A DNA stretch of 64,000 bases from Cylicocyclus nassatus (taxonomy: Eukaryota > Nematoda > Chromadorea > Rhabditida > Strongylidae). The notes below the pieces were generated by a model. That model was not told the origin of the DNA, did no database searches, and was given only the letters and a program-made list of their open reading frames with translations. The position numbers and the translations under genes were made by a program. This document shows positions 46,803 to 57,030 of the stretch, piece after piece. The stretch's first letter is position 1. Each line of letters begins with the position of its first letter. The stretch lies in NCBI GenBank assembly GCA_958299035.1, contig CATQJL010000112.1, forward strand, positions 57,395,823 through 57,459,822, written 5' to 3'.

Positions 46803-47335
46803 GGTTGACACATAAGTTTTGCAACTTATCTCGTAACTTTTCTTTTTTTGACTATGACGCATTCATTTTTGGGCATAATGTAGATTAGATAGTATGTACA
46901 AATTCGCGAAAATCAGTTTTCTTGATAACAAAATGGAGAAAATTTATTCATTTTTTGAAAGCTAGTCAAGTCGGAAATTTCAAGGGTCGGAAAACCAAAA
47001 ATAAAGCCGTTCTCGGTCTGTGTCATACACATCAAGCCGAAACTGTACACAGATTGCTGATGGAGAGAACTCTAATTATCTATACAGTTTCGGCTTAATT
47101 TGTTTGATTCAGACTGAGAACGGCTTTATTTTCGTTTTCCGACCATTAAAATTACGATTTGATCAGTTTCCAAAAAAATGAGTTGATTTTCTCCAATTCG
47201 CTACCAAAAATTAAACTGTTTTCGTGTAATTGTAGCCTACCATCTAATCTACATTATGCCCAAAAATCAATGCGTCACAGTAAAAAAAAGAAATAGAAAA
47301 GTTACGAAATAAGCTGCAAAACTTATGTGCCAACC
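46803..47335. mobile_element. Mariner-type foldback element
   Basis: GGTTGACACATAAGTTTTGC at the left is answered in reverse by GGTTGGCACATAAGTTTTGC at the right, with TA at 46801-46802 and 47336-47337. Nearly the whole 533 bp pairs as two arms, including GCATAATGTAGATTAGAT and AATAAAGCCGTTCTC with their inverses. It has no coding capacity. Confidence 0.88.
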
Positions 47336-47478
47336 TATCAATTTCTTCTCAGAATCAGCGCGAAAGTAGCAGCATACTAAACAAACATGTGACCTTTCGA
47401 TTATTTACCGCTATGCTAGAAGCAGGCTTAAGCGCGGGGTGTGACATGCCACACCTAGGGGGTCGTATTGAGGGGTAA

Positions 47479-47719
47479 GGGTACCTTCATACTGCGCCGG
47501 CAGCCGCCGCTAGCCGCCCTTAGCCGCTTTTGTGCACTTTCCCAATGTTCCAAGGCCTTCACAAAAAGTTAAAAGATTACGCTATTTGTAATAAACATGG
47601 CGAGTAACTCCACCACACCAAGTTTTAGCAAGATTTGTGCTTTCGATATCGGGATCTAGATAATGAAATAGTGCTCAGAGGCTGCTAGCGACGGCTGCCG
47701 GCGCGGTATGAAGGCACCC
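47479..47719. mobile_element. MITE with TAA target duplication
   Basis: GGGTACCTTCATACTGCGCC at the left and, in reverse, GGGTGCCTTCATACCGCGCC at the right, followed by GGCAGCCG in both. TAA is present exactly at 47476-47478 and 47720-47722. It is inserted in the hAT at 47424-49367. The duplication fits PIF/Harbinger. Confidence 0.88.
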
Positions 47720-48151
47720 TAAGAGAGGGATTGGGGGCGTCTTCGAAGTGATTGGTTCTGATCTATTAAGATGATATTCATTAACAATGTCAGATAGGCC
47801 CATCATGCACACTAGCATATTGTTGTTTTGGCTCACTATCCAACACGTCAGTAGGCATAATAAAAGAGCCTTAGAAGTAAGAGAGCATCACTTTCGTAAT
47901 TAGCATGTCAAATAACCCCTGTGGGCCAAGCTTCAGCGAATTCTGAGTTTTCCAAATAATGGGCCACTCAAATAAGATGGTCATTTTCGAACATGTTATC
48001 TTTGTTTCAAAGGTGAGTCAACTACTCCTTTGTCACTTAATACAAAGAGCTACTACTCCTTTGCCCACATTAGGAATCCCACTACAAATAATGTCCAAAC
48101 TAAGGAATTAAGAGCAAGCCAAAATCTCGTCAAAAAGCTTTCAATATTTTA

Positions 48152-48598
48152 CAAGTGAAGAATACCAACATTAGTCGGCGATTGAAGATGCGATGTATGT
48201 CATCAAATGCGCCTTGATTCCAAATCTGCTTCCTTTTTTGCGGAACAGGTTTTCGAAAGAACTTATGAGCGTGTGAATGTATAAATTTGTCCAGGTTCAG
48301 GTGGTCTAAAATTGGGAAAAGCTGTACAAAAACACCGGAAAGTGGTCGGTTTTGTATTGAGTATATTGTTTGCAAGAAGGAACAAAGCCGGTGAAAATCG
48401 CTTAGGTATTGTTTTGAAGCTTTCCGCTGATTCTAAGCCACTCAACGCTTGCCAAGTCTGAACTTCAAACGCTCACAACTTCCTTCGGAAACTTACCACG
48501 CAAAAAAGGAAAGCAGATTCGGAATCAGCGTGCAAAGGCGCGTTTGATCACATACATTCCATTTTCAATCGCCGACTAATGTTGGTATCCTTCCCTTA
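48152..48598. mobile_element. Harbinger-like MITE with TTA target duplication
   Basis: Termini CAAGTGAAGAATACCAACAT and, in reverse, TAAGGGAAGGATACCAACAT, with a shared TAGTCGGCGATTGAA. TTA lies at 48149-48151 and 48599-48601. It is inserted in the hAT at 47424-49367, whose sequence continues across it by comparison with 32966-35993. It belongs to the broad CAAGGGAA-ended group (14058-14519, 59498-59945). Confidence 0.85.
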
Positions 48599-49414
48599 TT
48601 AGAGTAAAAGAAGACCAATCAGGCTCAAATTACCTTTGTGTAAATCGCGAGGTTTAGGCTATCGCATATACTTGTTGTTGCCGCCTATCCTGGCGATTCA
48701 CTTAGTAGCGCAGACTTAGCATGTTACCGTGACCCAGTATTTTCGTAGTTTTCTCATTTTGCATAGGTAAGAAGAAACAATTATATTTCCTAGAAGAAAT
48801 GATTTTGAATGAAAATTCTGCTGTGTAAAGAAAAGGATTAAGCAGTAGCAAAGATAGCCAAAACCCCGCACTTTTTGTATGAGTGATTGGAGCTGAACTC
48901 GTCTTTTTCCGCTTGAACGATACTTATCGGAATCAGAACTTCTGGAAGAGAAAAATGAGACAAACAAGATTTTGGCTGGTTCCTAATTTTATAGATTGAT
49001 GGTTACTTGGAGCAGGATTCATGATATGGGGCAAATATGGAGTAGTGCTTTGCACTGAATGCAAAAAGAGTAGCCAATTTATAATATTTTCAAAATTTAG
49101 TCAACAATCACGAGTCAACAATTTTTGAAAATGGCCATTTCAATTGGGTGGGCAATATAGAAAAACATCAGAGTACGCTAAAACTTGGCCAACCGGGTTA
49201 TTTGACATGATATTCACGAATATGCTACTAATTATGCTTAGAGAGCCTTTATGTGCCTATGGCGGACAAAATGCTGGGGAAGGGGGAAGGGGGGAATGTC
49301 GATACAGAACTTAGGGGGAAGAGGGTCGTATCCGGCGGTTGTGTGCCACACCTCTTGTTCGACCCTGGCTAAAAGTTGCCCAGTAAATGGAGGTAAAAAA
49401 GGTTGCCGACTACC

Positions 49415-49775
49415 TTAAAGGCACCATCCACCCAGATTCTCGACTTCTAGTTGTGGTTTCAAGGCCTTCTCATGTCCCTGATTCCAAATACGAAGTCGAA
49501 AATCCGCAAAGACCCCGACAATCCACATTCCGGAGAACCCACAGGCCGGCTTTCGAGAACGGTGATTGGATGAGCGCGCACAAATGGGCGGGCATGGATG
49601 GGGAGGGGCGGGCATAGATGGGGGTCCTTGTGCATCTTCGCTATTCCGAAGCGATTATCTCGCTTCCGAAGCGGCATATCGCGCCGGGACTTGGGTATTG
49701 GCTTGATAGGAGGCCCTACTGTTATATGCTGCCAAAAGCTCAGCACACTCAACTTAGGGTGGACGGTGCCTTTAA
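49415..49775. mobile_element. TTAAAGGCA-family MITE
   Basis: TTAAAGGCACCATCCACCC at the left is answered in reverse by TTAAAGGCACCGTCCACCC at the right. The middle is GC-rich, with short inverse pairs and no transposase. It is a relative of 18248-18710 and 53913-54323. Confidence 0.75.
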
Positions 49776-50119
49776 GCGAAACTGCAAACTCCTATTTGGT
49801 CTTTCCGTCAAAGAATGCTGAAAAATTTGTTTTTGCACGTCATGTTTGGTATTCTTGGCAAAGTTGTGAACCCAGCTTTTGAAGGCCCTGTTTTGAACTC
49901 AAGTCATCAATAAGCCATCCTACTTTCAAAAATTTAGGGGCGGCTTTATCAATTTTGATCCAGAGGGGTTACTTGCTTGCTAATTACGAATATCGTGCTT
50001 GTTTGCTGCAACAAAGCCTTACTGTGGAATTATGGTAAATTGGAGCGTAAGAATAAATCAACTTTTCCAAAAAACTTACCTTAGAAATTCATGAAAACCT
50101 TATCATGCAAAATGAGCGC

Positions 50120-50258
50120 GATATCCGTGGCTAGCATGTTTGATAACACCTGCCCGTTCCCTGTGGAAAATTTCGAAAGGAACTACACTTTGGCTTAGTA
50201 CCCACTGTATTGTATCGGTCGTTCAGCGGTCGTGTGCCACACCTCTTGTTCCACCCTG
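50120..50258. repeat. Right-end remnant of a subfamily A hAT
   Basis: GTCGTGTGCCACACCTCTTG, then TTCCACCCTG at 50249-50258, matches the right termini of the other hAT copies. No left terminus is found nearby, so it is a truncated copy. Confidence 0.6.
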
Positions 50259-50269
50259 ACTGTTAAACC

Positions 50270-51225
50270 TATGGAAGAAGTTGAATTGGCGCTAGCTTAG
50301 CGGATACCAACAAGTAGGGTGTAGAGCTTATACTATTCATTGCATCAAAACTTACGGTTACGTTTCCGATTTACGGCAGCTTAGCTTTGCGAAAACTTGA
50401 GCGACTTCTCTTACGTCTATCTTTGACAACTTTCATTTTAAAGAATTTACTGATGCAAGTACGAAAACGACTACTACGCATGCTTTGGAAATGGGACCAA
50501 ATTCGTCAATATCGGAAAGGTCACAAGTGAAATGGATGTCATCTTTCGGTCGCCACTCAAAATTTGGAGGTTTATGCGTTATTTGAAATACCTTCCTTGG
50601 CGTTCTAAACAATGTAAAACACTAACATGCCGCGATTTGCCCTAACAAGTTTTTTTTTTCATCTGTTTACTTATTATTTTACGAGCTGGCAACCCGGGTT
50701 CCACCCCATTCTGGAGCCAGTCCATCGTGCTTGATCTCTCATGTAGCAAAATTTACTCTTCTTTTGATCCCGACTCGTTATGCGTTCGTTTCCTAACGTT
50801 CCTACCATATCTTGATGACCAGCAGATCAAAATAAGCTTCTCCGCTCATCCTTCATGACTATGAGAAATGTGCACAGACACACGGACACACAGATTTTTT
50901 GCTTTGTGAAACAACAGTATAAAAGAAAGCCTGGGTCGCATTATTTGAAGATCAAAGGGTGGGAGATTAGCAGGAAGTCTAGCTAAGTGCATTCTGAAAA
51001 AGCTTACTATTCAAGCTTAGATTTTAAACCTAGTGAATGGTACGTAATTTGCTCAAGCATGACAAGAGTCTATTCAAGGTTTCTAAAAAAAACCACAGAC
51101 AAGTTTTGAATAATGAGATCAGTGTTTGAGGCGAATAGCAGAATAGTTGTTCATTGCCTCTTGAAAGACAATGACTTCTGCTGTTGAGGCTTTTCCCTAA
51201 CATTTCCTTTGGTTCTTTTATGTCT
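50270..51225. other. No gene firmly recognised
   Basis: A leucine/arginine-rich open frame without ATG at about 50325-50532 looks mildly protein-like but lacks splice support. Otherwise this is AT-rich sequence. Confidence 0.3.
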
Positions 51226-51233
51226 GTACGTAC

Positions 51234-51500
51234 CAGTGGCGTACCCAGGATTTCTGCTCGGAGGGGGGGGGACAGAATTATTTTTCGAATGAAGGTGCGT
51301 GGCGTTAGCCACGCACTCCGAAAAATTTAAAGGATGCTTCTCAAAATTTTTGCGGGTCCTCAACCCCTACGCCCCCGAAAAAAATATTTTACAAGGCTAA
51401 GTTGAATTTTTAAAGATTTTTAGAAGTTATTTTAATCATTTGCAATTATAAACATGTTACTTGCACATTTTAACCCATATAAGTAACTGAATTTTTGCGA
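51234..51500. repeat. 5' fragment of a CAGTGGCGTAC hAT-type MITE
   Basis: It starts CAGTGGCGTACCCAGG, contains the G-run, the GAAGGTGCGTGGCGTTAGCC-type segment and the TTTTAAAGATTTTTAGAAG core, and stops near TATAAGTAACTG without the right terminus. It aligns with the left part of 43571-43925. Confidence 0.75.
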
Positions 51501-51730
51501 GGGTTTTGTAAAAAAATCTTTTCCTTCACCAATCTTTACCGTAAACGGCTTGAGTCCTCATTCCAACAGTAGCTTTGCGTATTTTACCAATTTTGCTATC
51601 TGCAGTAGAACGGCGGATGCGGTGGTATCAGTACTCTGATTAAGAATACAGCAAGACTATTACTAATAAGACGACGAGTGCAAGCAGTAAAAAAGGATTA
51701 TTACATTTTTGAGCTGAAAACTGGAAAAAT

Positions 51731-51770
51731 ACATAGATTAGCACAACAAGACATAGATTAGCACAACAAG
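51731..51770. repeat. Perfect 20 bp tandem duplication at a splice acceptor
   Basis: ACATAGATTAGCACAACAAG occurs twice in direct succession. Each unit contains GATTAG, a possible acceptor, so the duplication offers two alternative 3' splice sites before the exon ending at 51964. Confidence 0.9.
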
Positions 51771-53865
51771 TGCTTAGACCATGTGGTTTGCTGGAGATGC
51801 TTCACCGCTTACTCACTCCTTTGCTACATGCGTTAGAGTCAAGAGCACAAGAACAACAAATACTCAGAATTTGCAAAGAGTCCACTTTACACTTGTCTGC
51901 GCCACATTGCGCATATTATGAACTTGCGATTGTTCACCACCACCATATATTCGCGAGTCGAAATGTACCCTAGTGAAGTGAACAAGAACTGATGTTTGCA
52001 TCATCTTGACAAATTAGCCTTCATTTTCACTATTCCAGCTTCTTCTATTGTGCTTGTACTATGTTCTGCAAGACCTTTTTGCTTGGACTGATAACGATGC
52101 TTATTCTCTACTAATGACCGTGGAATATAATAAGTCTCATTCTGTCCTATCGACTAAGGAAATTGTAGAAACTTTTGCTAAAATGTACAAAGATGGAAGA
52201 CTGCTGTAAGTTTCTTTCAAGCATTCAGAAAAGCTTATTATGCAGTTTCGAAACGCGTTAACATCAATCTTGTTACCCGTAAGCCAAGGTAATGTTGATT
52301 ATTCAATATATTAGGTTGTTCCATAAGTTTGTAGCGTTTTCATTCTCGTCCTCATTTCTCTGAGAGACGGTCGAATTACGACAAGGTGCGTAGATCAGAA
52401 GAAAGAGCTGATCATGCTTTTCAAAGTGAATATAGATATATTAAGAACAGCGTCATCCTCGTCGACTAATCAGTGTTTGAATATGGGATTTTTGGAAGGC
52501 AAAACAAGCACTTTCGACACCTGCTCTTTTTTGCGTAGAAAAAAGGCCTAAAAGCTGCAGAAGCAGCGCGAGAAATTTGTGCCGTGTATGGAGACAGCAT
52601 TATAAACGAGTCTACTGCTCGTAAGTGGTTCTGCAAGTTCAAGGATGGTGATCTAGACCTGGACGACACACCCCGCGCAGGTCGACCCAAGGAGGTTGAC
52701 AATAGATGTCTTGAGTCGCAGTTAAAGCGGGACGGCGTCAAACATGTAGAGAACTGGCCAGAAAAATGGACTGCAGTGTTTCTTCAGTTAATCGCCACCT
52801 TCATTCAATAAAATGCCGTCAAAAACTTGGCCCACAGATACCCCATGCGTTGACTGAAAGAACTAAGCAAATGAGGCTTGAAATTGCTGCTCGTCACCTT
52901 ACTCGTCATCAAAATAGTGGAGGTCACAGGGAGCGTTTTTTGCACAGGATTGTTACCGGTGACGAGAAGTGGTGTTTCTATGTGAATTTGAGCGAAAGAA
53001 AACAGTGGGTCGGTCCACAGTGGCCGTATTCATCAACGAAACCCGTGGGTTCCGGAACCCACTGGGTTAGTGCTTTTGATGAATATCGATTCTTCCCTGG
53101 AGTAGAATCGATATTCATCAAAAGCGCTAACTCAGTGGGTTCCGGAACCCACGGGTTTCGTTGATGAATACGGCCACAGGAAACGCCAGAGCCAAGGGTT
53201 AAGCAGGAGTCGCATCCGACCAAAAGAATTATAAGCGTTTGGTGGGACTGGAAGGGCATCCTGCACTGGGAATTGCTGGACAGGAACACGACGTTTGACC
53301 ACAACCTATATGCAGCACAGTTGCGCCGTTTGAACGAGGCCATACAGCAAGAAAGGCCCAATAGACGGGGCCAAGTGATCCTCCTGCATGATAACGCACG
53401 CCTCCACACGGCAAACGTGGTAAAACGGTCCTGGAAGACCTAAACTGGGAAGTACTTCAGCATCCGCCTTACTCCCCAGACCTCGCCCCAACAGATTATC
53501 ACCTGTTCCGGTCCATCGCAAATCACATGAAAGGGCTACGTTTCAATTCTGAAGAGGATCTCAGGCGTTGGTTAGACAACTTTTTCGGGACCAGGCCAGC
53601 TGATTTTTGGAAAAACGGAATCGAAAACTTGACGGCAAGGTGGCAGAAGGTTGTGTGCAACGACGGAGAATACGTCATTGATTGAATTTCAATAAAATTT
53701 TGTCATTTCGATGGTTTATAAAAACGCTACGAACTTATGGAATAACCTAATATATTCACTCCGTTAATGATAATTTCCGTACTTTAGCGACGTTATTGTG
53801 ATTGAAGATGGAAGTCACATACGTATTATAGATAAGATAATTTCGCCGCCTTCGCTTTCTGAAAG
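51762..53865 (+). CDS. Unidentified host gene, three internal exons
   Basis: Three exons join in phase. Exon 51762-51964 reads LRPCGLLEMLHRLLTPLLHA and ends IFASRN at a GTACCC donor in phase 0. Exon 52039-52205 follows a TATTCCAG acceptor, reads YYVLQDLFAWTDNDAYSLLM and STKEIVETFAKMYKDGRLL, and ends in phase 2 at GTAAGT. Exon 53788-53865 follows ACTTTAG, reads DVIVIEDGSHIRIIDKII and ends in phase 2 at GTGAGT. The codon flow is uninterrupted and protein-like. I do not recognise the family, and no signal peptide or repeat motif is evident in these roughly 150 residues. The second intron (52206-53787) is almost entirely a mariner. The following intron carries the MITE at 53913-54323. A phase-compatible next exon may lie at about 54408-54487 (HHIRWPATSHHILNEITR), but its splice sites are weak. 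The first exon's acceptor region is a perfect 20 bp tandem duplication (51731-51770). Confidence 0.6.
52560..53685 (+). pseudogene. Mariner transposase pseudogene
   Basis: The N-terminal helix-turn-helix region is visible (AAREICAVYGDSIINESTAR, then KWFCKFKDGDLDLDDTPRAG and GRPKEVD). After a frame change near 52750 the reading continues with CSVSSVNRHLHSI, then the catalytic core with the first aspartate in VTGDEKWCFYVN, the second in LLHDNARLHTA and the third in YSPDLAPTDYHLF. This is the D,D34D arrangement of mariner. The end reads WQKVVCNDGEYVID. At least two frameshifts (near 52750 and 53430) and a 158 bp foldback inserted after WVGP make it non-functional. Family placement within mariner is not attempted. 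Confidence 0.93.
53020..53177. mobile_element. 158 bp GTGGCCG foldback MITE inside the transposase
   Basis: Its two ends are perfect inverse copies over at least 45 bp (GTGGCCGTATTCATCAACGA outward), and the whole unit folds with arms of about 70 bp. Reading across it, the mariner frame resumes exactly (WVGP before, ETPEPRVKQ after), so the insertion is clean. Because the flanks are CCACA and AGG, the target duplication is 1-5 bp and cannot be fixed by eye. Confidence 0.92.
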
Positions 53866-53912
53866 GTGAGTGGTGTTGATTAGCTTATGAAGATGAGCTT
53901 ACCTAGAATGAC

Positions 53913-54323
53913 TTAAAGGCAGCGTCCGAGCAGAATCCCATCTCCATTTTTGGTCTTATTCAAGCCTTTTCATGGCGATGATCCCCGAAATTCAAAAAGG
54001 AATTCTTAAAAATAAGCTCCTTTTTAGGAGTATTTATAGGCTGCCGTGGAAGAGTGTACTTGGCGCTTTTCTTGTTGTGAGATGCTTAACAGGTCAAACG
54101 ATATGTTTTCAGTTGTCGTAATAATGTGAAGATGTGTCAAGGCGTAGTTTGAGTTTGACCTGACGAGTGAATAAATGAGGTTCACGAGTCACTAGTGTAT
54201 TTTCAGATTTTCTCCTTCTCTGTTATCCAGAGGTTGGGTTTGGCAATAGTTTTAGATTGAGGACCTAGTACTCAATTACATAGTAGCCAAAAATGTCCGA
54301 ATTTGCCCCGACGCTGCCTTTGA
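53913..54323. mobile_element. TTAAAGGCAG-family MITE
   Basis: TTAAAGGCAGCGTCCGAGCA at the left is answered in reverse by TCAAAGGCAGCGTCGGGGCA at the right. The interior is unique and non-coding. It is inserted downstream of the exon ending at 53865. Confidence 0.7.
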
Positions 54324-54489
54324 CAACGCATATGCTTTCGACGATGCAATGCATCAAGAAAGAGTTGGCATATAATTTTAAAAAAATATGGAGTGGTAGT
54401 AATTTGGTCGATACATCATCTCAACTAAGTTTTCACCACATTAGATGGCCAGCAACTTCACATCATATCCTCAACGAAATCACGAGGTA

Positions 54490-55225
54490 GCCAACTGCAA
54501 ACATTGAAGATGGGCTAATTTCTACTTGGCTTCAAATTTAACAAAACGACGTGACTGAAGGGGATTAACTTTCAATCATTCTGATGCTTGACCACCTTCA
54601 TTGCACTTTACCAGATTTGCTTCTCGGACTCTAGCATTCATTTTCCCATGGTCTTATCTAAAGAGTAATCACGTTAGCTTCCTTATACATAGTAACTTTT
54701 AAAATGCTCTCCTTCATTCCTACAATTGTGAAAAAGGGTACTACTTTTTCATTCTAAACAATGATCTAGTGGTTCTACGTCTGCTTCTCATGAAGTAAAG
54801 TGCTAATCTCATAATTCTAATTAATAACAAAACAGTGATGTTACGGCTGGATACTTTGCGATTTGGTTCAAAATAAAAGTCATGAAACAATCACAGTAGC
54901 ATGCTGCTTACTTGCTTATTTCATGGTGTTGTACAACCCGATCATAATGAGTGGTCTTCAGAAGAAGGTCTTGGTTACCATCACGTAACAATGAACTATC
55001 GCATTATATGAGGGTTTCGACCAAATCATAGTAATTGGATCTCAATCACTTTACTTACAATATGTCTAGATTTATGCACTACAAAGTTGGTGAGAGCCCA
55101 GCGAAATGATAGCCTCCTTGTCTTACAAACACCTTGAAAATGGTCGTATGTGGAGGTAATATTCAACAAAGTGGGAAGTAGTATGGAAAGACAGTATCAA
55201 GGCACAAAAAAAGAACATCAGTATT
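54490..55225. other. No gene recognised
   Basis: AT-rich sequence without a supported exon or repeat boundary. Confidence 0.35.
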
Positions 55226-55229
55226 CTCT

Positions 55230-55460
55230 TATATGAAACTGAATTGTCTGCTATTTGTCTGTCCATCTGCACGTATGTTTATATGTTCCGCATAGAATCC
55301 CTTTATATAGCAATCCAGACCAAAATTGCATACTTTGAGGCAGGCGGATTTCATAGGTACCTTTCGTTATAGACACTATCGATGTTATAGACTTTTCGCA
55401 AACATTGAGCTATGAGGCTTGCCACAGGGATTGAACAGCATGCTGACTACGAATATAAAA
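55230..55460. repeat. Degenerate Helitron-like copy
   Basis: TCTTATATGAAACTGAATTG, CTGTCCATCTGCACGTATG, TACTTTGAGGCAGGCGGA, ATCGATGTTATAGACTTTT and GAACAGCATGCTGACTACGA occur in the same order as the corresponding blocks of 61355-61629. The 3' hairpin and the CTAG end are missing or eroded. Confidence 0.55.
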
Positions 55461-56846
55461 AGCGTCTGTCAATTACTCCTTTCATTGGCACTACTTTTTG
55501 CAGACTTTGGTCATGTTATTCACGAAAACAGAGGGTGCAAAGAACTCACATACGGAAGAGGAGCTTCATGAAGAATGTATGCTTAGAGGTGGGACGAAAT
55601 GGTTGTCACATCGTTGTTATGTTAAAAAAGAACCAATCGGAGCAGGGTATCTTGGCTATCAAGCGCAGTAGGGTAATACCACAAACGGCTGCTAAGCATG
55701 CGTAAGGCTGCGTCTGGGAGCAGTTGCAGCGCAGCGCTCATTTCAGATGCTGTGCTAAAACTGTTCCTGGACTTCCCGGACATCAGTACAAACGCAGCCT
55801 AAGCATGTACAAAGTATACGCTCATAACCATCAATGTAACATGGATGTGAGCGTAGGTATTTATTCGAGGTTTTTTTGTATGGTGTTGCGTGCCTGTGCA
55901 ACTTGTAGACGCTGAACTATGACTTCCATCACTACAAATAACTGCCGCACACTTGCTTTAAAGCAAAACATCTTTTTGATCCCTGGCAAACATAAAATTT
56001 CCCTTCCGCTGCTTTGATAAATACTCAGAAAATAAAAAGAACACACGTCGACGTATTCTTTATAAATTCACGTAATGCCGCTGCATTCATTACAGTTGGA
56101 AAATACCCTTACATCTTGGTGGGCCTAGCCCCAGCTTGCTGTGGCACCACACCACCGCTATCGGCTTACTATCAGAACCGCTCTTCGTGTGAGCTTTGAT
56201 AGTTACTTTGCGCGGACGCTCAACTCGGCTCTGAACCCCATTTCCTTTTACAAGCATCACGGTTATGCTTTGATTATCGACTTCATAAACATATCAGCAT
56301 ACTAAGCAGGGACTGACCAAGGCCACCGTGGTATTTCTATATAAGTTGTGCATGGAATCGTTGCGCGACGCTGATCTCAAATCTAAGTTTGCTATCTGCA
56401 TGCAATTTTCATCTGAAAACAATGAACTTTTTTTCTGTTGAAATTTGTGTGGTATCAAATAGTTAAAATTATCGGTACCAAGCTGTCCGTTTTATGCTAC
56501 CGAGCAACGTCTGTGATGATCGGCCATTGTATTCAGACCAGACAAAAAAGCAAGGAAAATTTTGCAAGGCACATAATGACCCTTCGCAACAGTACTTGTC
56601 GTCGCAAAACGCTCATGAATTTACCTAGAACTATCTTTGCAGGTAGCGGATATAAAGATAAGCGTCCCGAGATCAGGATCCTCATAAACATCTTTTGCGA
56701 AAAAGATCACGTGCCTCGGGTCGCTTAGGAAAGGAACAAATTAGTGAACAATGAACTCAGCGAAGAGAAATTCAAATACCAGCGCGCCCGATAATCGCAG
56801 CAAGCAAAGAGCAAAGTGCTCAGCTCGTTCTGAAGAGCCATGAACA
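55461..56846. other. No gene recognised
   Basis: Open frames at 55412-55705 (derived from the Helitron-like repeat) and 56438-56728 show no recognisable domain. Confidence 0.35.
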
Positions 56847-57030
56847 TTATACTTTGGACCGAATCGGAAAAACATTCGAGTATTCGAATAAAAATTATCT
56901 GAAGACTAAAATTGCGATACATTTGGTAGTCTATTCGAAATTTATCATTATCAAATTTATTGGATTATTCGTTTATTCGGAAATTTTACTTTTGAATACA
57001 ATCGAACATTCGATTGTTTACTTTCAACAA
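56847..57030. repeat. TTCGAA-rich repeat family member
   Basis: It begins TATACTTTGGACCGAATC, as at 31527, and continues with ATTCGAGTATTCGAAT and many related words. Confidence 0.55.

Larger units (their letters stand above)
47424..49367. mobile_element. hAT element, subfamily A, carrying two MITEs
   Basis: It starts CAGGCTTAAGCGCGGGGTGT and ends in reverse CAGGGTCGAACAAGAGGTGT. The flanks GCTAGAAG (47416-47423) and GCTAAAAG (49368-49375) are seven of eight identical. It contains two later insertions, at 47479-47719 and 48152-48598, each with its own 3 bp duplication. The remaining sequence aligns with the outer halves of 32966-35993. No transposase frame is visible. Confidence 0.87.
52311..53750 (+). 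mobile_element. Mariner element with terminal repeats and TA duplication
   Basis: The left end TTAGGTTGTTCCATAAGTTT and the right end in reverse, TTAGGTTATTCCATAAGTTC, continue as a match of about 30 bp to GTAGCGTTTT. TA lies at 52309-52310 and 53751-53752. At 1440 bp (158 bp of it a later insertion) it is the usual mariner length. It contains a single decayed transposase gene. It lies wholly within intron 52206-53787 of a host gene, same strand. Confidence 0.95.

Noticed and set aside
50325..50532. Leucine/arginine-rich open frame
   Set aside because: No start codon, no good splice sites and no recognisable homology; kept only as a note.
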